Below are positions 58,262 through 64,000 of a DNA stretch of 64,000 nucleotides, piece by piece. The notes beneath the pieces were generated by a model. That model ran no database searches. It had not been told where the DNA came from and saw only the letters and a list, made by a program, of their open reading frames with translations. Numbering within the stretch: the stretch's first letter is position 1; each line of letters starts with the position of its first letter. The DNA is from Williamsia muralis NBRC 105860 (lineage in GTDB: Bacteria > Actinomycetota > Actinomycetes > Mycobacteriales > Mycobacteriaceae): contig NZ_BDAP01000001.1 in NCBI RefSeq assembly GCF_001598915.1, forward strand, positions 372,001 through 436,000, written 5' to 3'. The position numbers and the translations under genes are program-made.

Positions 58262-59566
58262 ATGTCGAGTTCGGATACGAAGCACAGCAGTCTGCGTTCG
58301 TTGGGTGCCTCAAAAGAGGCGTTCGAGCGTGCCAAGCTCAGCGTGGGCGGAGGAGTGAGTTCGGGTATGCGGGCCGCGACCAAACCGCACCCCTTGTTCG
58401 TCACGAAGGCAAGCGGCGCCCACGTGTGGGACCTCGATGGCGCCGAGTTCATTGATTACGTCATGGCGTGGGGGCCCACCATCGTCGGCCACAGCCACCC
58501 GCATGTGGTCGACGCCGTCATGGAGGTCGTTCCTCGCATGCAGATGGTCGGCATGGGGCACACGCTGGAGTTCGAGGCCGCCGAGTTGGTACTTGATGCA
58601 GTGCCCGGGGCCGAACGTTTGCTGTGGACCAACTCCGGGACCGAAGCCGTGCAGATCGCACTTCGCCTGGCGCGCGCCGGGACCGGGCGTAGCAAGATCC
58701 TCAAGTTTGTCAGGAGTTACCACGGGTGGCACGACACGGTGTACGCGAGCATGGGCGCGGAGAACACAGCCGAGATGGCGGTACCGAGCAGTGCGGGGCA
58801 GAGCCTCAATGCGATCCGCGACCTCGTCGTCACGGAGTTCAACGACATCTCGGCTGCAGAGCGCATCCTCAGCGAGGCTCGTGAGCGCGACATAGCAGCC
58901 GTGCTGATCGATCCGATCATGAGCAACGCCGGCCTGATCCCGCCTGCTCCCGGATATCTCGAGCGTCTCCGTGAGCTGTGCGACGAGTACGGCATCGTCC
59001 TCATCTTCGATCAGGTCATTGCCGGCTTTCGCATCGCACGCGGTGGCGTCACGGAACGTTACGGAGTGACACCTGATCTCTCCACCTTCGGCAAAGCCAT
59101 CGCAGGCGGGTTCTCGCAAAGCGCCGTCGTCGGAAACGCGACACTCATCGACCAGGTTCGAAGCGGTGTGTCACACGCCGGAACGTACAACGGCAACCCC
59201 GTGGCGCTGGCGGCGGTGAAGGCCACTCAAGAGGTGCTCGCCGAACCCGGAATCTACGACCGTCTCGAAGATGTCTCGGGCTATTTCGAATCCGGCGTGC
59301 AGTCTGTCTTCGACCGTCTGACCTGTCGCCCGACGTTGCGGAGGGTCGGGTCATTCGCGGCATTCGTCGCCCAGTCCGAAGACTCGACAGTTGCCGCACC
59401 GGCGGACATCTGGGACCGGATCACGGCAGGAACGCTGGCCCGGGGAGTTGCGTTCTTGCCAACCGGCAAAGTATTCCTCTCCACTGAGCACTCGGTCGCC
59501 GACGTCGATCGCACGGTTGCGGTTCTCGGGGAGGTCGTAGACGAACTCGTCCACGATGGAGTGTGA
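58262..59566 (+). CDS. Class III PLP aminotransferase / aminomutase (GSA-AT-like)
   Basis: A 434-aa fold-type I PLP enzyme; ATG 58262 follows a purine-rich GGAGTGATCTG. It has NSGTEAVQIALRLARAGTGR for phosphate binding, YHGWHDTVYA, LIFDQVIAGFRI with the Asp that binds the pyridine N, and STFGKAIAGGF with the Schiff-base Lys278. The YHGWHD and GGFSQSAVVG segments point to the glutamate-1-semialdehyde aminotransferase-like group. It transfers an amino group, possibly from the released amine or an amino acid intermediate, to a 2-oxo acid. Confidence 0.88.
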   Translation: MSSSDTKHSSLRSLGASKEAFERAKLSVGGGVSSGMRAATKPHPLFVTKASGAHVWDLDGAEFIDYVMAWGPTIVGHSHPHVVDAVMEVVPRMQMVGMGHTLEFEAAELVLDAVPGAERLLWTNSGTEAVQIALRLARAGTGRSKILKFVRSYHGWHDTVYASMGAENTAEMAVPSSAGQSLNAIRDLVVTEFNDISAAERILSEARERDIAAVLIDPIMSNAGLIPPAPGYLERLRELCDEYGIVLIFDQVIAGFRIARGGVTERYGVTPDLSTFGKAIAGGFSQSAVVGNATLIDQVRSGVSHAGTYNGNPVALAAVKATQEVLAEPGIYDRLEDVSGYFESGVQSVFDRLTCRPTLRRVGSFAAFVAQSEDSTVAAPADIWDRITAGTLARGVAFLPTGKVFLSTEHSVADVDRTVAVLGEVVDELVHDGV

Positions 59567-59568
59567 TC

Positions 59569-59910
59569 GATTGCCGTGCGGTCGCCGTAACCGGTGCTGG
59601 TAGATGTACTGAGATCTTGACTGGGGGCCACGCTCACTGCGCCGTTCCTGGTGATCCAGCAAGCCGCTCGTCGGATGGAATCGGGCGTTGCGGTGGTGAA
59701 CATCGTCGATCGAGGCCCGCGCCGCGGACGGAACTTTCGCGAGCTACACCGCTGCGAAAGCCGGCCTACCGATGAAGCGGATGGTGACGATCGACGAGGT
59801 CGCCAATGCGGTTGTGTTCCTTGCGAGCCCGCTGGCTTCCGGCATCACCGGGACAGACCTGATCGTCGACGGAGGAACGCTGGCGAACCTGTACATGCAG
59901 GAGACGTTGG
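59569..59910 (+). pseudogene. SDR pseudogene with deletion and frameshifts
   Basis: Three SDR segments occur in order but in different frames. RAVAVTGAGR near 59576 is the cofactor loop. APFLVIQQAARRMESGVAVV near 59641-59700 is the helix/strand before the active site. SFASYTAAKAG near 59735 contains the Tyr-Lys motif, and VANAVVFLASPLASGITGTD followed by LIVDGG (59800-59875) is the C-terminus. Most of the first half and part after the active site are missing. It is a decayed dehydrogenase gene directly after the aminotransferase. Confidence 0.82.
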
Positions 59911-60002
59911 TTCGACGATGCCGACGTCCGCGGCAGCCCGAAGTGTGGCATCCCAGGCGAGGAAGATGTGCCTGAATATCTTGGAACGAGTTTTCGTGCC
60001 GG

Positions 60003-60896
60003 TCAGGACACCGGAAGGCCGCCGAGGGCCGAAGGGTAGTCGTCACGGGCGAGGAGGCTGTGCGGATCGACCATCTGGCCTTCCATTTCGATCCAGCCCA
60101 TGAAGTTGTCGCCCGCTGACCATCCGAGCAGGCGCTGGAGCTCGACAGGGAACCCTTTCACGGTAGCCAGGGGAATGGAGAGGTACTGGTTTTCCTCCTG
60201 GCGCAGCGTGGACAGGTCGAAAGACATCGTGACCCCGGTGCGGCGTTCATCAGTGGTGTTGTTGCCGCCGCCGTGGTACGTGGAACCGATGAAGATCAGC
60301 GCGGAACCCGCCCTCATCTCGGTTGAGACCGCCTCGGCGGCAGTGGGTTTGCGAGTGTCATCCCAGAGGTGGCTACCGGGGATCACCAGAGTTCCGCCAT
60401 TCTCCTTCGTGAAGTCGGTGACGGCGACCATGATCTGCACGCGCGCTTCGCGACCGAACGACGGATGACGCCAGAGGAAGACGGTGTCATCGCGGTGGAT
60501 CGGCTGTGCGCCCTGACCCGGCGCTATTTGGATTGCCTGTGTCATCCCGACCTGGATGTCGGGCGTGATGGGCGTGCTGTCCTCGCCGAAGAAGACATCG
60601 ACCGGCTTTTGTAGGATTGCCCGTGAGATCCCGAGGTACAGCGGGCTCAGTGCGACGTCGGCCATATGAGGAGATCGTGCGAAAAGTGATCCGGCGCGGC
60701 GGGTTTGAGTTCCGGCGAACACTTCGTCATCGCCTCCGCGGACTTTTTGGAGCGCGGGCTCTAGATCTGCGAGCAGTCCGGCGATGGTGGCCGCGGTGTA
60801 GAGGTTTTCGATGATCACTCCACCGTCGCGAAGGATGATCTCGACGGCCTCGTCGATCGTGGTGCTGCTCGGGAGTGTGGTCAGTCCGTCGCTCAT
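60003..60896 (-). CDS. Phytanoyl-CoA dioxygenase-family oxygenase (paralogue)
   Basis: A 297-aa Fe(II)/2-oxoglutarate oxygenase; the start at 60896 (MSDGLTTLPSSTTIDEA) has GAGG upstream. Iron ligands are His134 and Asp136 (PIHRDDTVFLW) and His208 (YHGGGNNTTDERR); Arg in DERR probably binds 2-oxoglutarate. It shares the HRD, DFTxENGGT/ATxVIPGSxxWDD and HGGGxN blocks with the gene at 44035, so the two are clear paralogues at opposite ends of the cluster. Operator site D lies 35 nt upstream. I infer hydroxylation of the cluster substrate or its gamma-glutamyl form. Confidence 0.87.
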   Translation of the reverse strand: MSDGLTTLPSSTTIDEAVEIILRDGGVIIENLYTAATIAGLLADLEPALQKVRGGDDEVFAGTQTRRAGSLFARSPHMADVALSPLYLGISRAILQKPVDVFFGEDSTPITPDIQVGMTQAIQIAPGQGAQPIHRDDTVFLWRHPSFGREARVQIMVAVTDFTKENGGTLVIPGSHLWDDTRKPTAAEAVSTEMRAGSALIFIGSTYHGGGNNTTDERRTGVTMSFDLSTLRQEENQYLSIPLATVKGFPVELQRLLGWSAGDNFMGWIEMEGQMVDPHSLLARDDYPSALGGLPVS

Positions 60897-60930
60897 GTGC
60901 CTCGCCCATTTCCGAAGATTGTCGTCGTAG

Positions 60931-60951
60931 TCGAATGACTTGATCAAATGA
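60931..60951. promoter_or_regulatory. Amine-cluster operator site D
   Basis: On the minus strand the core reads TTTGATCAAGTCATTCGA. It lies 35 nt upstream of the PhyH-type gene start and matches sites A, B and C, which lie 11-13 kb away. Confidence 0.6.
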
Positions 60952-61036
60952 CTATGACGAGGATAGATCGAATCCATCGGCAGGGTCAAGAGGGGGCGTG
61001 GGACTTCCGGGGTGCCGCGAACGGACCGGCGTCGAC

Positions 61037-61822
61037 TCACCGGCGGCTTGGCGCAGCGGGCCTCAAGATGGTGGGACCAAGGAAGTGGCATGCGTTCAGC
61101 GCAACGGCGATGTCGATGCGGTTCGCCATGTTCTCGCTACCGCATTCGGGCAGTGCCTTGTTGACCCGGTATCGGACGCTGTTGCGGTGTAGCTGCATGG
61201 AGGCGGCAGTCTCGGATACGTTCTCACCCGAGATCAGATATGTGCGCAGGGTTTCGCGGAGTACTTCGGTATTCGTGTCATCAGCAGCCAACGCGCCCAG
61301 GACTTCGTTGACCCAGACGCGCGTCGATTCCAGGTCGCCCGCCAAAATCGACGTGATCGCAATCCCTTCGTCGCTGAAGGACACGAGCTGCCTCGATCGT
61401 CCCGGCGCGATTGCGACGCGTCGGGCGGTCTGGGCTTGGTCGTGTGTGCGGCGAAAACCTGCGATCCCGAGGGCCGGTAAACCGAGCGAGACTCGGCAAC
61501 TGGGCATTTCGGCCGCCACCGCTCTCAGCGTCTCTTGGTCCAGCTTTCGCGACGGAGCCGCAAACGGAAGCCACGCCCACGCGGTCGATCTGTCGACGGC
61601 CGTGATCAACGGTGCACCCAATGTACCGGAAGCCTTAGCAGCGAGGGAAAGCCGGAGCATTCGTCGAGCATCAGGCCTGGGAAGGGTGAGCTCGGCGCTA
61701 CGCGCACCGCCGCTGATGGTGTTGGCAGCTTTGCCGCCCCGCACATCGAGGCCTTCGGATGCGAGGGTGACCGCGGCGGCGAGCCCATATGGCCCGCTGC
61801 CGACGACTACGGCCGTGGTCAA
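61037..61822 (-). CDS. Chimeric ORF: flavin-oxidoreductase N-terminus fused to PucR-type regulator C-terminus
   Basis: A 261-aa frame made of two unrelated parts. Residues 1 to about 49 (MTTAVVVGSGPYGLAAAVTL through RSAELTLP) are the FAD-binding start of a phytoene-desaturase/amine-oxidase-like protein. From about residue 50 the sequence is the C-terminal part of a PucR/CdaR-type regulator, ending in the helix-turn-helix NVSETAASMQLHRNSVRYRV. The join probably arose by deletion. The regulator has lost its N-terminal sensing domain. It could be a truncated DNA-binding protein or simply a relic; it lies upstream of the PhyH gene. Confidence 0.72.
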   Translation of the reverse strand: MTTAVVVGSGPYGLAAAVTLASEGLDVRGGKAANTISGGARSAELTLPRPDARRMLRLSLAAKASGTLGAPLITAVDRSTAWAWLPFAAPSRKLDQETLRAVAAEMPSCRVSLGLPALGIAGFRRTHDQAQTARRVAIAPGRSRQLVSFSDEGIAITSILAGDLESTRVWVNEVLGALAADDTNTEVLRETLRTYLISGENVSETAASMQLHRNSVRYRVNKALPECGSENMANRIDIAVALNACHFLGPTILRPAAPSRR

Positions 61823-61875
61823 CTGTTGGCGCCCGCATGGCGGTCGGAGGCGGAGCTCGGTTCACCAGTGCGCTG

Positions 61876-62531
61876 GTCGTGGGCAGATATTGTTCGCCGC
61901 GAGCGGCGATGAAGATGACCTTGTCACGAAGACCGACGATGATCAGGAGTGCGATCGCAATGAACAAGATCGCCGGGGGACACAAACCCTTGGTTGTCCG
62001 ATCCGACGGCGGCGTCGGGGGATTCGTTGTTGGCGCCTGGTAGGACCAGTGCGCCCGAGAGGCTGAGGATGAGCGCGAAGTAGAGGACGACGTCAATTAG
62101 TGTTCGGCTGTCACCGGAGGTGAATGCGACCTTTCCTGGCCAGGGCGCGAGGCGAATGGTCTTCGGACGCGCCCAGTAGAGAATACCTCCTGTCATCGGC
62201 TTGAAGTGTCCGGAAAGCGGCCCCCCGACCCGCCGAATCCAACAGCCTCGAGGAGCATGGTCCACAAGACAAGCTTCTGGTAGACGATGGGTTCGGTCCA
62301 CCACGACGTGAGGTGGAGCGGGTTGAGTCCGGACGTCAGAGTCGCGAGCAGGACGCCGACCAATGCGTACAAGAACACCAGGCGGGCGACATGGATCAGT
62401 GCGTGATCTTCGGGGGTGCCGAAGCCGTAGTCCACCCGATGACGGGACAGCACCTTTATTCGGTCCAGGTAGGGAGTGTCCAGGAATGTTGCGGGATCAA
62501 CCGGTGGAGAATCCGCTGTTTTCAAACCCAT
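61876..62531 (-). pseudogene. Frameshifted, truncated membrane protein (DUF3556-like)
   Basis: One protein can be followed through three frames. ADSPPVDPATFLDTPYLDRI through LWTMLLEAVG covers 62531 to about 62220. LSGHFKPMTGGILYWARP through SDNQGF covers about 62215 to 61990. LLIIVGLRDKVIFIAARGEQ then YLP covers about 61945-61876. The pieces have membrane helices and match, as I recall it, an actinobacterial DUF3556-type membrane protein. It then stops, so the C-terminal part is deleted. Two frameshifts plus truncation make it a pseudogene. Confidence 0.75.
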
Positions 62532-62639
62532 GATGTCTCCTTGATGCGGGTGCGGGTCATCGCCCGAGGGGACGGCCTCGGTCGGGTCGGTGAAGGTTGC
62601 CGCGCTCGTGCGCGCGGATTGTCGAAAACTGTTGTGGTG

Positions 62640-63118
62640 AAGCGACTTACATAGGCTCGGCTTGTCGATCTTGCCTACGGCGTTGCGGGGAGATCCCCGA
62701 CGATGGTGATGTCGACGGGAACCTTCACCTTGGTGAGGGCACGACGACAGAACTCGAGGAGTTCGTCGGCGGTGACGGTTGCGTCCGGGTACACGACGAC
62801 ACGCGCCACCGGGAGTTCGCCGTATCGCTCGTTCGGTACACCTACGACCGCGGCTTCGAGGACCGACTCATATGACATCGGTACCGACTCGATCTCTCTG
62901 GGTTAGATGTTCTCTCTCAGCCGCGAATGATCACGTCGTTGATGCGGTCCACGAGTGTGAGGTAGCCGTCGGAGTCGAGCATTCCGACGCCGCCGGTGTG
63001 TAGCCAGACGCCGACGATGGTCGCCGCCGTTTCATCGTCGCGGCCGAGGTAGCCGCGCATCACGATCTTCCTGCGCCGGGCTGGCGGGGTGCCGAAGGCA
63101 ACGAGAAGTGACTAGGGC
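62640..63118 (-). pseudogene. C-terminal fragment of an acyl-CoA synthetase, frameshifted
   Basis: Upstream piece (about 63064 to 62918): IVMRGYLGRDDETAATI, LHTGGVGMLDSDGYLTLVDR, INDVIIRG then stop. A shifted frame then gives ENI-stop-PREIES followed by LEAAVVGVPNERYGELPVAR and VDITIVGDLPATP, and after another shift GKIDKP. These are the C-terminal domain motifs of an AMP-ligase, in order, with at least two frameshifts and stop codons. The N-terminal domain is missing. Confidence 0.82.
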
Positions 63119-63247
63119 ACAGGAACTTCCAATCGATCGGATGGAGAGCGAGAGTTCGCTCGACCACAGATCGAAGACTAGTGCGGAGTGACGACTGGCA
63201 CTATAATTCCAGTCCACACTGCAATTGGTCGGCCTTGCGCAACTCGC
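63119..63247. other. Intergenic, no gene seen
   Basis: Between the ligase fragment and the hydrolase stop codon I see no coding signal and no strong hairpin. Confidence 0.5.
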
Positions 63248-64000
63248 TCACGGAGTGGCGACCCCGACTGCCCAGGCACGACGCAGCCGCTCGACTGCCT
63301 CATCGATTGCCTGCGTGGTGCGGGCATAGACCCCGACCTCGGTGAAGAAACCATGGAAAACGCCGGGGTATCGGGTCACGCTGGCGGGGACACCGTCGGC
63401 ATGCAGGCGTTCGGCAAATGCCAGGCCATCGTCGCGGAGCACATCGACCTCGGCGAGAACGAGATGAGCCGGCGGAAGTCCCGCGAGCGACGTCGCTTTC
63501 TCAGGAGACACCAGTGGATTGCTTCGATCCTCGTCGGCCGAGAGATACAGGGACATGAACCAGCGGGCGTCGGCGGCCGTCAACAGCGGAGCGTCAGCAT
63601 GCTCGGTCCATGAGAGGCGATGCGAGTCGAAGTCCGTCGGCGGGTAGGCGAGGAGCTGAAAGCAGGGGAGGGGGTCACCGTTCTGCACTGCCAGTTGGCA
63701 GACCGCGATGGCCAGATTGCCACCCGCGCTGTCTCCGCCGATGGCGATGCGGTCGGAGTCGATACCGAGGTCAGCGGCATTGCCCGCGGTCCAGTTGAAC
63801 GCCGCGACGCAGTCGTCCAGACCCGCGGGAAACGGATTTTCCGGAGCCAGACGGTATTCGACAGATATCACGACGCAGGAGGCGGCGCCGGAAAGCGTCC
63901 GGCAGAGATCGTCGGCCCCATCGAGTCCACCGATGGTCCAGCCACCTCCGTGTATGTAGACCAACGCTGGCAGGTCCGGAGCATCGGAGGGACGGTACAC
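63248..64000 (-). CDS. Alpha/beta hydrolase (HSL-family esterase), 5' end beyond the window
   Basis: At least 250 residues of a hormone-sensitive-lipase-type esterase. The oxyanion motif is HGGGWTIGG, the nucleophile Ser is in GGDSAGGNLA, Asp is in LAEVDVLRDDG and His in YPGVFHGFF. It hydrolyses short or medium acyl esters. The frame is open to the right edge, and the first HSL residues are probably outside the window. It is intact, unlike the genes between it and 59.57 kb. Confidence 0.88.
   Translation of the reverse strand: MYRPSDAPDLPALVYIHGGGWTIGGLDGADDLCRTLSGAASCVVISVEYRLAPENPFPAGLDDCVAAFNWTAGNAADLGIDSDRIAIGGDSAGGNLAIAVCQLAVQNGDPLPCFQLLAYPPTDFDSHRLSWTEHADAPLLTAADARWFMSLYLSADEDRSNPLVSPEKATSLAGLPPAHLVLAEVDVLRDDGLAFAERLHADGVPASVTRYPGVFHGFFTEVGVYARTTQAIDEAVERLRRAWAVGVATP

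Noticed and set aside
1-64000. CRISPR arrays, tRNA/rRNA genes, insertion sequences, prophage genes, replication origin
   Set aside because: I looked for spaced direct repeats, cloverleaf-like segments, transposase motifs with terminal repeats and DnaA-box clusters, and found none that I could support.

Overview
The window is GC-rich actinobacterial chromosome, most like the mycolate-containing genera (Gordonia, Rhodococcus, Mycobacterium). Supporting features are GTG/TTG starts, very tight ATGA/GTGA gene overlaps, F420-type oxidoreductase families, a FadE34-like fused acyl-CoA dehydrogenase, a fused LIV-type transporter and many TetR/GntR regulators. It reads as a continuous stretch of catabolic accessory genes. 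I see no rRNA, tRNA, CRISPR array, IS element or phage gene. All functional calls come from reading motifs and remembered family patterns; no searches were run.

Region 1 (1-43.8 kb) is dominated by CoA-ester catabolism. From the left there is a minus-strand group of two thiolase-family proteins and a partial DUF35 protein. Next come a TesB thioesterase, an AMP-ligase gene broken by one amber codon, and a plus-strand run (isochorismatase-like protein, HSDL2-like SDR, two-domain VOC protein, SnoaL-like protein). Two further DUF35/thiolase-like pairs, a MaoC hydratase, another thiolase and a TetR regulator follow. From 15 to 31.7 kb there is a full beta-oxidation set: acyl-CoA ligase, a fused FadE34-type dehydrogenase plus five further acyl-CoA dehydrogenases, two crotonases, two hydroxyacyl-CoA-dehydrogenase-like SDRs, a family I CoA-transferase, and two convergent FadR-type GntR regulators. 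A LIV-type ABC importer (LivH-LivM-LivG fused in one polypeptide, LivF, a lipoprotein binding protein) at 32.3-37.2 kb is the likely uptake system. The pattern fits degradation of a branched or alicyclic acid by beta-oxidation with retro-aldol steps. The substrate cannot be read from the sequence. From 37.7 to 43.8 kb are smaller SDR/TetR/thioesterase/F420/patatin genes.

Region 2 (44-61 kb) looks like one amine-degradation unit. It holds an APC permease, a glutamine-synthetase-family ligase (gamma-glutamylamide synthetase type), a Zn alcohol dehydrogenase, a class I glutamine-amidotransferase-like gamma-glutamyl hydrolase, an aldehyde dehydrogenase, an acyl-CoA ligase, a Glu/Leu/Phe/Val-type dehydrogenase, a class III aminotransferase, a diaminopentanoate-dehydrogenase-like enzyme and an imine-reductase-like enzyme. 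Two paralogous phytanoyl-CoA-dioxygenase-type Fe(II)/2-oxoglutarate oxygenases flank the set. A shared 21-bp motif lies in front of its transcription units, including the cluster TetR gene, so I propose one regulon. The proposed logic is import, gamma-glutamylation, hydroxylation by a 2-oxoglutarate oxygenase, oxidation of the alcohol to aldehyde and acid, release of glutamate, and recycling of glutamate to 2-oxoglutarate. This combination is the best candidate for an undescribed system here.

Region 3 (59.57-63.1 kb) is a gene graveyard: an SDR pseudogene, a truncated PucR-type regulator fused to the N-terminus of a flavin oxidoreductase, a frameshifted membrane-protein pseudogene and a frameshifted acyl-CoA-ligase fragment. 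An alpha/beta hydrolase runs off the right edge. Two small genes that are easy to miss are supported by signals around them: a 53-aa acidic protein (8381-8542, minus) and a 41-aa ORF joined by ATGA overlaps at both ends between the LivF and LivK genes (35834-35959).
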